Positions 1 through 12,330 of a stretch of 64,000 bases of DNA are shown piece by piece. The notes under the pieces were generated by a model. That model did no database searches. It was not told the DNA's origin and was given only the letters and a program-made list of their open reading frames with translations. This stretch comes from Endocalyx cinctus. Taxonomy: Eukaryota; Ascomycota; Sordariomycetes; Amphisphaeriales; Apiosporaceae. A program made the position numbers and the translations under genes. The stretch covers positions 620,001 through 684,000 of the forward strand of contig BCKC01000005.1 in the NCBI GenBank assembly GCA_001600455.1, in the 5' to 3' direction. The first letter of the stretch is position 1. Each line of letters begins with the position of its first letter.

Positions 1-1208
1 AAAAAGCGAACCAGTCTCCAAGAAAAGGGAGAAAGAGAACGAGCAAGTGAAGAGGACATATACCCTCACTCAACATCAACATCATCATCAAATAACTACA
101 CCCACCCCCGCCGGGATAGGAAAATCCTATGTCTTTTTTTTTTCGGATGCGCATAACTTGTGCAAGTTTATAACCACCGAGAAGAGAGAAGAGAGAATGT
201 TTTCTTTTTCAGAAACATCCTCATCATATACCAACAAAAAAAAAAAAAACAGAATTATCTGACTTCCACTCTCACCTCATCTCATCTCATTAGTTTGGTT
301 GTGATCAACTATAAACCACAGGGCGCGGTTCATTAGGAAAGGATTCAGGCGTATGAGGAGTTTGTGATCTTGTCTGTATTTTATATTCCCCCTTTGCTCT
401 CCATTCTCCCTATACCTAACTAATCCTCAACATTGAATCAATTGAGAAGGTGTTCCCCCCTTTCACCCAGTTCAAAACGAATGTCTATTTTTATGTAGAA
501 CAAAATAAGTGAGAAAAATAATGTGCGTGTGTACATGCGTCTATACAGGTATGTAATATTGTAAGGATGACATACCAACGGAATGAACAACATCAACACA
601 AAACAATCATAATACCTAGTACGAGGCCTCTTTCTTTTCTGAGTAGGTTTCTCTTAAAAAAATAGAAAAAAAAAATAAAAATAAAAGAAAAAAGAAAAAA
701 AGAAATATTGGCAACTATGTCAACATCTCCTCTAGCCTCTTCATAAATATTTCGGGCGAACATTACAAGTGAGAGAATGGAATAGGGTTACAAAGTCTCA
801 ATAACCTAGAGAATCAGGGGAGGGGGAAAAGGGGAAGGGGGGACGGTTTGTATACATTAAATAATCTAACTTCTCTACCTAATCTAACCAACCTTACGGT
901 AAAATGTTTTTATCTTCTTGATGTCCACCAGTGAACATAAAAATGGCATAACCACTCCCTTCCACAACTATATTACTCTTCCTTGTTTTCTCTTCTTATG
1001 AACGGTTCCTTAAAATTTTGCAGACGCCTCTCTAATATGAAACAAAACCCATAAGTTGCGACCAAAAAAAAAAAAGGCTTAAGAAAATTATAGCATACGT
1101 CTTGTCCTCCTTCCTGCTTTTCTTCGCCCCTTTTCATTTAACAGGTAGATATAAATAGATATGGATTGCTTTTGCATTAGAGAAAGGGGGGAAAAAAACA
1201 CCTTAACA
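1..1208. other. Intergenic / downstream flank, no gene seen
   Basis: AT-rich DNA with several A/T homopolymers (for example near 660-710) and a short TCATC-type repeat near 272-290. It lies downstream of the minus-strand WSC gene and probably holds its 3' untranslated region. Short open frames here have low complexity and no start context or splice partners. Confidence 0.6.
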
Positions 1209-4200
1209 TTAAGCCCACACGAAGACAGGTCTCATTCGTTGTTCTCTGGGATCTGCCGAAAGCCGGAGAGTGCTGGTACTTGTGATCGTGCTCGTAGAGT
1301 AGGATTCCAGTTCTACCCACTCCTCGTAACCATAAGTTCCGTCACTTCTGTCGTCGTCCTTAACTGATATTGGTGATATGCTTTGGTCTCCTGTGGAAAG
1401 TATGTACGTCATCGTTGTCATGGCTGGAAAAGCATCTGGTACTGGTTGCACGGGCGATACAGTGCCGTATGGGATTGGTCCTACTGGATAGGTGTAAGAC
1501 GACGCTTGTGATTGTGATTGTGATTGACCTGTCGGCGTTGAGACAGGCGAGCTTGTGCCCGGAGTTCCGCTAGGAGATGGAGGCGTTGTATTGTCGGTCG
1601 TGGTTCCACCACCGGGATTCGATGGAGAAGGAGATATGACAGGAGCAGAGCTTACGCTAGGGTTTCCTGTTGATGTTCCAGGTGATGTCCCCGGAATAGG
1701 TGGTGATTGACTCCCACTTCCGCCGTTGGAGGGACCAGCCGGGGAGTTTGATGGCGTGTTACCTACACTCGAGCTTGCGCTTGTCAAAGATGTAGTGGAT
1801 GTCCCTGGGCTGGTAAGAGTACTACTGCCAATGACACTGGGAGACGTACTTGTCGACGACGAGGGAGGCGGTGAAGATGTCGATGACGTACGATGCCAGG
1901 GAGCAGTGAGACTTCCGCTTTTAGGCGTCGATGTGCTTGAGCTAGTTACCAGGCTAGGCGACGTGGTAGAGCTTCCACTGCTACTTGGTAAGATAATGCA
2001 GGCCGAATCAGTGGAGCCTGGTGTGCAAGTGGATGGAGGGAGGGAACTGCTTCCATTATCTGGGATTGAACCTGTACTAGTAGAAGGTTGAGTTTGTCCA
2101 GGTCTATTACTACTTCCTCCACTACAAGCTGGGTCAGGCGAGCCCGGTGAACAAGTGGATGGGGGCGAATTGCCATCACTGGTAGAGCTCGAAGTTATCG
2201 ATGGCTGACTCTGCCCTGGTGTTGTACTGCTTCCTCCACCACTAGTCGGTGGCCAAGAGATACAAGCGGGATCATTTGAACCTGGTGTGCACGTAGGTGG
2301 CAGACTTAAAGTCGTATATGTAGACTGGTTACTTTGCCTAGGTGCTGTGTTGCTTCTACTGCGAGGCGTCGAGGTGGTTGGGTAGGAACTACTTGGGATA
2401 ACGGTGGATGTAGTTGAGCTTTCGCCACTAGTTCCCGGTGAAGTTGTCGTACTAGGAGAACCAGGTGGACTAGATGACGAGATTCCTCCAGTTCCTAGTG
2501 GACTGCATGAAGTATCATTTGAGCCAGGCGGGCATGTATTGCCTACGCTTTGCGTAGTTATCGATCCGGGATTCGAAGGCGATGCTGACCCCTGACTTTG
2601 ACTAGTCGTAGTTGTGGCAGGCGTGCTTTCCCCCGTTGTTAGTGTCGTACCTTGACCCGGACTACTGCTTGTTGTGGTAGGAGTGCTTGGAATACTTGGG
2701 GTTGTGCCGTCTCCTACAGTGCTAGGTATTGATGAAGAGCTTGACGATGCTACAGAGGATGATGAAGGTGCTCCGGGAGTGATTGAGCTGGTGCGAGTAA
2801 ACGGGACTGGGTGGGCACCACCGGTACCAAATGGGGGTGTCGAGCTAGATAAAACACCAGATGAGCTGGTACTGCCAGAACTCATAGTCAAAGGTGAGCT
2901 GGTATTAGGAGGAACCTGGCTTGTTCCCGTTGAAGATGGGTTATTCCCAGAAGAGGAAGGGCTTACTCCAGAGGAAAACGTACTGGCACCAGACGACGAT
3001 GGATTGACTCCCGGGGACGTCGGGTTGCTACTTATGGGGAGAGACGGGCTCGTAGTGGTGCTACCGCTAGGCGGTGGCCCGGGGATTGTTCCAGGTGCAG
3101 AAGAACTGCTGCCCCCAGTGATACTCGGACTCACAGGAGACTGCGACGTGGTCGGATTGCTATGCCAAGGTGCTACACCATTTCCACCATTAGGGGTACT
3201 CGTCGTTGGCTGGGTTCCAGGAGGATTACCGGAACTAGGAGTTAGTGGTGAACTTAGGCTGGGCGGGGTAGTTGAAGTAGGAGGCGGATATGAGGGAAAT
3301 GTGAGTGTCGAGCCGCCATAAACGGGCAGCTGTCCTCTAGGCTGACGAGACTTAGACCCATACTGGCTGATGAACGAATTTGAATCCCCTCCTGGTGGGG
3401 GAAATACTAGTGCTGGGGTGGTAACAATCGTCTGTTCAACCCCGCCGATGACGACAGATACGACTTCGGGTGGTACAACTGTCGGTGGCAACGGCTGTGG
3501 ACCTTGACTCGCCCATCCGTAAGGATTTCCATCTGAACTGTAGCAGCTCAGCGCGTTGTAGCCACCACAAATTTGAGTGGTATTACCCAAGCAAGGCGTG
3601 GAACAGATGCTATCGTCGAGTTTCTGTGTGCCGTTCAGGAAGTTACCACAAAAGCAAGTGTCACCATATTCGGTACCACCCATGACAAAACCACGTCCTA
3701 GACAGTGTTGTACGCATGCCTCGTTGGTAATTTCGCCGTCCAAATCAGTATTTTCTAACCCTAGTATCCTCTGATTGACTTGATCAGCCCAGCAGCCACA
3801 ATAGCCCCACCCCGACGCGTTTAATGGGATCACCGGAGATGGCCCAACGGGGTTTGGTATTGTGACAGGTGGCGTAGATATAGTAGTGCTGGGAACAAAA
3901 CTAGTAATCGGCACGCTCGACGTGATTGTAGAAATGCTCGTGATTAAACCGCTAGGTCCTGGCCCTGCACATGTCGCAGGTGCTTGAGTGGGCAGGGGTG
4001 CACAAAACCATCCTCCGTCACAGTGAGCACATGGCCATCCGAAACCACAAGGGGCAGGCTGAGCAGGTGTTTGCGAAGGAGGACAAAACCATCCATCAAG
4101 GCACTCGTGGCACGAATAACCTAAGCCTGGACATGGCCCTAAAGGGCCACCGGTAGGCAAGCTTTGGGGACAATTGCATGTTGGTACAGGCAAAGATGGA

Positions 4201-5717
4201 GCTGCGGGGCAAGTAGGGCATGAAGCAGGAGGAGTGTTGGCTTGAGCTTGGGTTTGGCTACAGCCCGTAGTTAAAGTCGTAGTTTGAGTAACCGTGACAA
4301 GTCCAGCAGCTATAGAGGGTGAGTGAGTCAATGAGCGACCAGTCTAGAGGAAATTGTGTATATTTGACTTACTTCCTGTGATTGTTGTCAAGGAAATACT
4401 TCCTATTCCCGGTTGTGCAGAAATTGAGCTAGAAGGTATAGGGAGTATCGGAGATACTGTTGGAAGCCCGGAACCGGCTGTAGGTTGCGTATTGACGTTC
4501 GAGCTTAAGCCCCCTGAGATGGACGAGCTAGGACCTTGTGGGTTCGGTTGAGATTGGCTGGTCAAAGAGCCAAGGACAGGGCTGTTTCCGCTCCCTCCCG
4601 GAAACACAGGAGACAGAGTACTCAAACCACTGCTAGTAAGACCGATACTCAATGTCCCCGAAGTTATAATTGTTGACGTAGCTACTGGAATAGGTAACGT
4701 CGGCGAAGCAGTTGCCGTGATCACGTTTGATGAAATGGTTGTACTAGGCAATGTTAAACTACCACCATTAGTCGAAGAAACGTCCGTGTTAGTCGCGGGC
4801 GAGGTCGCAGTAGCAGTGGCAAGTGAAGATTCCACGGAGACGGCAGAAGACATATCTCCACATATACCAGCGATGGTTGAGAGAATGCCGTCCACTGGTG
4901 TAACAATACCGCACACGTTGTCTTCTAGTATATTACCAACTAGAGAAATGGGACCGTTTGCGACTCCAATAATGTCACCGAGCCCGCTGCTGACCACTTG
5001 GGCGACATCGCTGAGTAGTGGAAGAGGGAGGTCAGCGGCTAAGTTCGATGTTACATCGTTGAGAATACCAGTCACTACGGCTTCTAATCCACCTAGCAAT
5101 CCACCTGCGCTGTTGAGAGCGTCAGTAGCTTGTAGCTGGTTCCCTTGAACCCCATTAGCCAATGATGCTACATCTGTAGCTACTGCTTGGACCGAAGACG
5201 CGATTTGCTGGGCCTGAGCAGTCACTGAATCGATAATGCCAGGGGCTTCCACTGGGAGAATATTATTGAGAAGATCGCCGAGCTGGTTCGCAAGATTTCC
5301 AATCAATGCGGCTGTCGGTTCTGGCTGAGCTGTCAGCGGCACAGTAGGTTGGTTTGTTGGTACTATGGGCACGCCGTCAAGAGGTCCACCGCTAGGTAAA
5401 GAAACAGTAGCAGCCACATTTCCGAGGTCACTGCTGACTTGTGCCACGAGGGAGCTTGCCGCACTGGGGACGAGAGCACTGAGAATACTGGGGATACCAT
5501 TCATTAAACCACCTAGACCAAGACCACGTTTCTCAGAGTCTTGTAAGTCATTGTCACGGCCCCGAAAACCGGCAAATTTTGAATTATGTTCGAAGATGAC
5601 GCCATTATCTTCAATTGTGTTTATCGGAAGATTTTGAGGCACGGCAATCGTGACTAGGGACCCGAGTGTGAAGAGAATTGTTAAAATAGCCCTCGTGGGC
5701 GGAGAATGTGAAGGCAT
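1209..5717 (-). CDS. Large secreted WSC-domain, Ser/Thr/Pro-rich cell-wall protein
   Basis: Two exons, 5717-4373 and 4309-1209, joined over a 63-bp GTAAGT...TATAG intron that contains a CTCATTGAC-like branch site. They encode 1481 aa. I chose the second in-frame Met (MPSHSPPTR) because it is followed at once by a hydrophobic signal-peptide-like segment; the first lies 11 codons upstream. Order of parts: signal peptide; an Ala/Leu/Val-rich amphipathic region (about 70-310); Ser/Thr linker; two Cys repeats ending in GWFCxP (about 510-552); one WSC domain (about 615-705) with the expected eight or so Cys and a CFCGN core; then roughly 700 residues of Ser/Thr/Pro-rich, probably heavily O-mannosylated sequence. 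The tail carries four CxPGSxDxxC units. WSC domains bind wall polysaccharide and occur in stress sensors and wall enzymes. I see no catalytic domain, no clear C-terminal membrane anchor and no GPI signal, so a secreted wall or adhesion protein is likelier than a signalling sensor. Confidence 0.85.
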
Positions 5718-6724
5718 CTTTATATAGATGCAAATATTTGAAACTGACAAGTGAAAGGAATGGATTAAAGGAAGGGGTGTGGGCGTATCTTTGATGAATC
5801 AAAACTTCCAAAATCGTCCAAAATTTGAAGTCCAAAACAACCAAAAGCAGAAGACCTACTCAGCCAAATTTGTGATTGGAATTACACGGAGGAAAATAAG
5901 ATAAAGAGAGAAGAAATAGAGGAAGAAGATTAGATTGAAACTAAATCAAGAAGTTCACTTACCTCGGGCAAGTAGGTTTTAGAGCCTCGCTGTTTCCATC
6001 TCTACCCATTTCTCTTTCCAAACTTCTAAGCTTTAAGAAAGTCCTACCTACTAAGGGGTCATTGAAAAGATACTCATGAGCAGCACGAAAGTGCGAGGCT
6101 ATCAAGCGGGCAGGGGATATTCACATCTATCTATGGGCCACGCGAATAGTTGATACTTCCTGGAATGGTAGGTATATAAGTGGTAAGTATCCAAGAGATT
6201 TAGAGAATACGGTAGTAGCGTATAAACTGTACATTGTTTCATCATTCCCAACCAGCTTCGACCTGCAAAGACATACCCCATACAGAGGCATCTAAATCTT
6301 CTATTAATACTCACTAATCAGTGCTCAACACTTAGTAGACAAGGTACACGCCTGCTACTGAGTAGGTAACAAATTTGTACCTGCTAAGTAATATATTTTG
6401 CCTAACATGAACTCAGAAAGGGGAGTATTTAGGATCTATTGCTGGAGGATGCCTTATCCATCATACTTGTGGCCCTCGAGTTCTTTAAGTAAAGTATGAG
6501 TTTCGCTAGCATCTCAAACCGTGTGACATAGCAGGAGGATGTTGCAAGCAGAAAAAAAAAAAGTAAGAGTAGGTATTTTTCTTTTTGTATTTTCAGATTA
6601 TAGCTGTCATTTGTGCTACCCTAATCTGATACCTGGCCAACCGATGCAAATAAATGACAAAAAAAGGGAATCCACGCCGTTCACCCGTAACATCCCTCAT
6701 TTCTTGTTCTTCATCTCACACTCT
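5718..6724. other. Intergenic: promoter side of WSC gene, 3' side of RPS2
   Basis: AT-rich, with no supported ORF. It holds the upstream region of the WSC gene and the downstream region of RPS2. Around 6330-6390 it carries imperfect copies of the CTAGGTA-type motif seen elsewhere in the window. Confidence 0.6.
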
Positions 6725-7726
6725 CTAATATTTCTTACCCTCCCGTAGAGTGTCAGCATATTCCTCAAGAGGACTTCGGATCAATTTCGTCTCGGTCCAC
6801 AGGTTGGGGGTCAAGAATCCGTAACAGTTGGAGATGGCGGCGAACGTAGCCTTAAGGGTGTTCTCGAGAGTCTTAGTCGAACCGGAAGAAGATGTGTAGG
6901 CATCCTCAATACCGGCAAGCTGGAGGAGACGCTTGACAGCGGGCGAAGCGACAATTTGGGTACCGCGGGGGGCAGGGATAAGCTGTAAATCAATCATAAA
7001 TCAGTCATCTCGTCCACAGCAAATCTCCTAACCTCCTTTTTTTTTTTTTTTTTTTTTTTGGATCAACTTACTCTGACTGTGACGGAACCACACTTGCCAC
7101 TCTCCTTGACGGGGAGGGAGTGAGGCAGACCAAGGTTGGTACCCCAGTAACCACGTCGAACGGGGATGACGCTGAGCTTAGCGATGATGATGGCGGCACG
7201 GATGGCAGTTGCGACTTCCTTCGAGGTCTTGATACCGAGACCGACGTGGCCTTCCGAGTCACCAATGATGACGATAGCCTTGAATCGAGTTCGCTGACCG
7301 GCACGAGTCTGCTTCTGGACGGGCTTGATCTATACAGGGGGAAAAGAAAAAAAGCAGGTTAGCATTTATATTTCTTCTTTCACCAAATCATTTTTATTCT
7401 TCAGAATATCCGATTGGATTATATTGAATCGAGTCGGGTAAAAATCGTACCTTCATGACCTCATCCTTGAGTTTGGGGAGGAAGAAGTCGACAATCTGGT
7501 ACTCCTTGATGGGGAGCGAGTGTAGGTAGATCTCCTCCATGCTCTTAATCTTTCCTGCCTTTACAAGACGCCCGAGCTTGGTAACGGGCATCCATTCCTT
7601 CTCGCTGTCCTTAGCACCACCGCGACGACCTCTGCCTCTGCCACGGCCACGGCCACCACGATCGCCGCCTCGAGAACCGAAACCACCACCACGGGGGCCA
7701 CCGGTAGCACCACCTCGGTCAGCCAT
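6725..7726 (-). CDS. rps2: 40S ribosomal protein uS5 (RPS2)
   Basis: Three exons: 7726-7451, 7329-7072 and 6982-6725, giving 263 aa, the normal eukaryotic length. The introns are 121 bp and 89 bp; the second contains a 23-base T run (7037-7059), and all boundaries are GT-AG. The N-terminus is an RGG-rich tail (about residues 10-38), in other fungi a target of arginine methylation. It is followed by the conserved [13 protein letters not shown] segment, the S5 double-stranded RNA-binding fold (about 70-140, with [10 protein letters not shown]) and the C-terminal S5 domain beginning LIPAPRGT. uS5 is a structural protein of the small ribosomal subunit and helps maintain decoding accuracy at the mRNA entry channel. 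Introns in ribosomal protein genes are usual. Nothing is truncated, and the identification is secure. Confidence 0.97.
7037..7059. repeat. T23 homopolymer in RPS2 intron 2
   Basis: An uninterrupted run of 23 T on the plus strand lies inside the second RPS2 intron, close to the donor. On the transcribed strand it reads poly-A. Confidence 0.9.
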
Positions 7727-9280
7727 TTTTATTGAATTGGGTCGAGAGGGTAAATAAGAATTAAGAAGAAAGCGGTTCGATAAAAGCTTTCTTTGTGAGA
7801 ATGGCTGTACAAAAGTGGAAGACCCGATTGTTAGAGAAAAGTTGTGATAATTTCGGTAGTGGAGGGGTCTGTCTAACTCTTTACAATTTTTTTGATTTCA
7901 ATAGGTTTGTGGGCGCAAAAACGAAAAGTGCATTAGTGCTACGGCACAACCGAGGTGGCCTGTGCATCTACTATCTAATCAACAAATCAGCTCCACATAA
8001 ATATTGAAAAGATATGAGAAATATAGTCACTGTGTATATACTGTGTGGCTTGGAGCTTTTTATCTAGGCATGTGGCTTATTACGCTACAAAAAATTAGGC
8101 ACTGTGTCACCTGGATATCATCAACGAGGTCGTCCCGAGGTCTTGGGTGTAGATCCTGTATTTATACAAAAGATATGGAATATGTATTTAATGAAACAAA
8201 AAAAAAAAGAGAAAAAAAAAAACATAGGAAATACTATATCGATGGCTCTTTACATATAAAGAATGTCAACTGCTAATCCCACTTTCCCCGCAGCTACACT
8301 GCAGGTTTTACTGTACTAGCTCTATACTTTCTGGTTTGCAAAGGGAGCTGATTGTCAATCATCCAGGTAACATACACAAGCACGAAGCGGTAAAGAAAAA
8401 GCAACATGTCGAGATATTCCTTTTGTTGACTATGTACTTGCAGATAATAGCACTAGCTCGCACAGAAATGCAGGAACCGACAAATTATACGTCGGAGTAG
8501 TCTCCTATTTTCAGATTTGCCAGGCTTTATCCATATCAACATCCTCTCACAGAATTACGAGGCCTCCCTTGAAGGAAACCATAGGTAGACCCTATAGTTA
8601 GATTGGGGCGTGCAGAATTACTGTCTCACTAGTCCTTCGACCGAGCGATGGACAGCGAGATGTTTTCGAGATATCGAAAGCAGCAGAACTTCGGTTGCCC
8701 TTATATAAGCGCTTCCGACTCACGCACACCTATTCTTCTCCCTTCACCCCTCTTAAATTCTTCGCAAATTGCCCGTCGTTTCGTCCAAGTTATTGCGCCC
8801 TCCCTTTTTTTTTTTTTACTATTATTTTGATTTTTGAAATACCACGTTCTCTTTCGCCTTCCGTGGTGCAATTTAAACCGCATCTCCGTGTATTCTACCA
8901 GTTCGAAGACGCCTTTAACTCTCGAGAGAAATTTTTTTGGGGGTTTGAGAATCGTTCGTGGAAGTCGACTGATTGATGCAGGTGAAGCGCTCAATGGGTA
9001 TGACTAAGGAAAAAAAAAAGTGAAAAAGAGAAGAAAAAAAAATAAGAAATACAGAAAGCAAAACAAGTCGCTGATGCCATGGAGATGATCCTGAACCGTC
9101 AAATGTATGCAACAATCTTTTCTCTTCTTTCAATGGTACACATTCATGCCGATATCTCCTTTTTTGAATTGTTGGGTATTGATCATTAAGGTTGTTAAAG
9201 ACGGGAGAATTCCGCCGTAGTTGTACTAAGGTGGCTTGTAGTATATGATTAACTGGCTCGCCATCCGAGTACATATTTCA
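7727..9280. other. Intergenic between RPS2 promoter and cyclin 3' end
   Basis: Holds the RPS2 promoter (7727 to about 8300) and the 3' side of the cyclin gene. A pyrimidine-rich run lies near 8735-8820. Overlapping open frames at 8.6-9.0 kb on both strands come from low-complexity sequence, and I do not support them as genes. Confidence 0.55.
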
Positions 9281-10558
9281 TTAATATGGGTAAGATGTGT
9301 ATTGCTGTGCGTGCTGATGCACATACCCATTGTTGCTGTTGTTGTTGGTGGTAGTGGGTGGGGTAGGCGTGACTGGACAACGGGGGGGAACATATTTGTT
9401 CATCGGGTCACCAGCGCCGAAGTTAACGCCGTCTGGGGTAATCGGGGGCGTCATATATCCTTCCGCAACGCCCAAGGTGGCACCGCAACCTTTCTGGGGA
9501 GTGCTGTAGATAGAGTGCTTGGACATATTCGGATCAGACGGAGGTGACGGAGGCCCCTGCTGCGCTCGTCTCGAGATAGCCGCTTGCTCGGCTAAAAATT
9601 CGGCGAGTCTACCGGATACGCGAGATAGGTGATGGGACGAGTACTTTCTTGATAATGTCAAAGAAGGTTGGTGCAAGTGCTGTGACAACGTTAATACCGT
9701 CATATTCTCAACTTGATCCCACTCGCCATCGTTGACCTCAGGTCGTCCAAGGATCGCTCGGGCAAGCGCAAGAGAGGCACGAGCCATGATGGAAGGTTTT
9801 GTCGAGACGAAATCCCGGTGGTAGAGGGCGATCTCGCAAATGTAGGATGCCATGTGCTCTACTTCGCGGTCATCCGACTCTTCGGCAGCAATGAGCTGAG
9901 TAAAGAAATCGACAGTGGGGTGACCAATGGCCCATTCGAGGGTGTTCAGGACGTGCATCTCCATCTGGGTGAACATGCCCGAGTCGTAGAGACCACAGCA
10001 CATGTTGTTCAGTTCGTTAATCTGGGGAACGCGGTCTTTCTTGTCACCGTACTTGGCAGCGATGAGTAGAGCGGCACAGCCGACTAATTGGTAGTGCTGT
10101 TTGTAAACTACTCGCTTTGAGCAGTATCGATCCAATAGATTAACAGTTAGGAACAGGGTTTCTGGCAGGAGCGCGAAGGCGGCATGAGCCTCGATCAGAA
10201 AGTCGATTAGGTACGGTCTCATGAACCATTGAATCTCACGTTGCATATCGATTAAGTTCGCATCGGGCAATGTTTCATCCTGCAGATGGTTAGACAGGTA
10301 AGCAGAGAGAAAGAGAGAAGAGAGTTCGGAAGGTGAACAATCTTGCTAAATAACAAATTCCATTTGACTCACCTCCATGTGTCTCATGTGCTGCATAATA
10401 TCTTCTAGATATTCATCACCAGCCAGGCGGGAAAGATCGTTGGCGATCATTTCTTGTCGGTTACGAGCCAGCATCTTCGCAGCATCCTTCACATCGATTC
10501 GCCGAGGCTCGTCGGATTCGACGAAGTAGTCGCAGTTTGCCGAGGTTGAGTATGCCAT
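9281..10558 (-). CDS. G1/S-type cyclin (Cln/Puc1-like)
   Basis: Two exons, 10558-10373 and 10279-9281, separated by a 93-bp GTGAGT...TGCAG intron in phase 0, encode 394 aa. The cyclin box starts with IQWFMRPYLIDFLIEAH (about residue 77) and continues through PETLFLTVNLLDRYCSKR, the usual first cyclin fold, and a GCAALLIAAKYGD helix; a second, weaker fold follows to about residue 280. The tail is Ser/Pro/Asn-rich with several SP/TP sites, typical of an unstable, CDK-phosphorylated G1 cyclin. This form of the box is the one seen in filamentous-fungal Cln/Puc1 proteins, which bind Cdc28/Cdk1 and drive G1/S or polarised growth. A B-type mitotic cyclin is less likely because I see no N-terminal destruction box. 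A short upstream ORF lies in the leader. Confidence 0.88.
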
Positions 10559-11510
10559 TTTGATCGGTTGTAAGGTGGTAGGAGGAAGGTACAGAAATCG
10601 GAAATATTGAAATGTCTAGATTGACGGTGAATGTGTTCTTGAAAGAATGTCTGTCAGGTTCTCCAGGAATCTTGTCGGCGGTTGAGAGAGTGTATTAAGT
10701 TGGGTTTGTTGCGGAAGTCGAAAAGATTATTCTAGTTGAACAAACCGCATGAATATTAAAGTATTAATGAGTGTATTGAAATAATCCGTAAATAAATGAA
10801 TGACTATGGCCCGAAAAAAAGAAGAAAAAACAAGCGTGCCGAAAATTGTAATGAAAAAAAAGACGAAGGTAACGGAGAAATTGATTGCTTAAAACGAGAA
10901 ATCGAGAAGGTGGCTCTACACGCATATTTTAGTTAGCCTCATGATTAAATGATACATCAAGCCGATTTTACTCGCCGATTAGGACAGAAAATGGGATAGG
11001 GTAACGGTTTAGTTAGGGAAAGTGCAGTAGGGGGAATATTGGGTACAGCATATTGACCAAATAGTGGACCAATATCTACTGGCACGCAGTAATAGTGTCT
11101 TTAGTAAGGACAGCCTAGGTAACGTCCAAAGTAGCGCACATTGATCGGTGATGCATGATGCTAGGGCAAATAATAGAGTGTATCCCTTACCGCCACGATT
11201 AATCGACAGGAAATTAGGTGATTCCTGAGCAATTAGGTGGGAAACAGCGAGTTAACGAGTCCCACGGGGCAAAGCCTTTTTTGCTCGAGGCAAATGTGAA
11301 GCGTGCGTACGTGTCGAGTAAGAAACTGCATAAAAGGATGTACCAGATTAGAACAATTCTTGAATATACCGAAGCGTAGATGTATTAAGTAGATGTAGAA
11401 AACACATCTTCAACTTCTCGCCGTTCCAGCTTATACAAATATGGTACATACCTCTACACACTACAGCAACGCCTCTAATCGTTGAAAGTCTTGAAGGTGA
11501 CTGGGCTCAT
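10559..11510. other. Cyclin promoter and leader region, no gene
   Basis: About 950 bp of AT-rich sequence upstream of the cyclin with no supported gene apart from the short uORF. The downstream end of a possible orphan exon lies at its far border. Confidence 0.55.
10727..10750 (-). promoter_or_regulatory. Seven-codon uORF upstream of cyclin
   Basis: The first ATG upstream of the cyclin start, about 190 nt away, opens a frame of seven codons (MRFVQLE) ending in TAA. If transcription begins upstream of 10750, this frame would precede the cyclin ORF. In Saccharomyces cerevisiae the G1 cyclin CLN3 is translationally controlled by a leader uORF, so the placement is suggestive only. Confidence 0.35.
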
Positions 11511-11744
11511 CTAGGGCTCGTAAGGGCGATCCTCGAATCGGTAATAGACTCTACCCTGAAGAAGGTAATAGAGTCCAAGACCGATATCTCTCGGGTCTAG
11601 GTCCACTTGATTGCGATAGGCCAAAGTCAGATTCCTAAATACCGCTGGCACGAAGGAGTGTCGGCGGAATTGAATTGACCGTAATTGTTCTCCTTTATTA
11701 AACGGCGAAAAAAAAGTCTCGTCCGAGGAATGAAGGAGGGTAAA
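11511..11744 (-). pseudogene. Orphan coding-like exon B (unrecognised)
   Basis: An open frame of 77 codons ending in TAG at 11511 whose translation looks protein-like, especially its last 50 residues. These include VFRNLTLAYRNQVDLDP, GLGLYYLLQGR and a RFEDRPYEP end, with a balanced composition unlike the surrounding junk frames. It has no ATG; an in-frame TGA lies just upstream, and the only possible acceptors are non-YAG. It could be the last exon of a small gene whose first exon I cannot find, a gene with a damaged start, or a relic. I do not recognise the family. Confidence 0.3.
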
Positions 11745-12330
11745 TCAACCAACGTCTTGCAAAGGGGTGATGAAAGGGGGGGGTTTAGAGTAAAGGAGTT
11801 GAGTAGAGGGGGTGTGTGATGGAATGATTGAAAGATTCTTGGTCAAATAAAGTTCCGAAGAATGCCAACGAAGTTTGATTGATCAGTATAAATAAAACGG
11901 AGGGAGGCGTGTTGTCTATTAGAGTAAAAAATAAATAAAGGAGAATTATATCCTTATTCGTTTTACTTCTGCCGTCATTTATCTATATGGTCAGCCCTCA
12001 GGACTCTTATTTTTTTGGTTTTTTTTTTTTTGTGTTTTATCTTTTTTTTTTTTTGTTTTATTCGGACTCTCCCCTTTTTTCGACTTTTAAGATGAGATTG
12101 TATTAATTCGTCGAGATGGCCTGGAATTAACTCTCCTCCTTTCCTCCTATCAATTGTCAAGGAGATTAGAGAAAGAAAAAGAAAAAAGGATATGTGTGGA
12201 GAGAGAGAAAAGGGAATGAATGAAGCGGATGGAGGAGGTAAAGAAGGATAAGAAGGAGAGAGGAGAAATCAATGGCCTTGGGAGTTGGAGGAGGATAGAG
12301 GAGATGAAAAAGGATTGGAAGAGAATTGGT
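11745..12330. other. Low-complexity spacer between two orphan exons
   Basis: Pyrimidine-rich on the minus strand, with long A/T runs near 12010-12060. It looks like a 3' untranslated region or promoter. Its open frames are Lys/Arg homopolymers encoded by A-runs and are not credible genes. Confidence 0.45.

Noticed and set aside
2674..3321. 215-codon plus-strand ORF opposite the WSC gene
   Set aside because: It is the mirror frame of a Ser/Thr/Pro-rich repeat region that lacks stops on the other strand. The sequence is low in complexity and has no start context.
8695..8994. Overlapping 93- and 97-codon ORFs on both strands
   Set aside because: Built on pyrimidine and purine runs. Probably 3' or promoter sequence.
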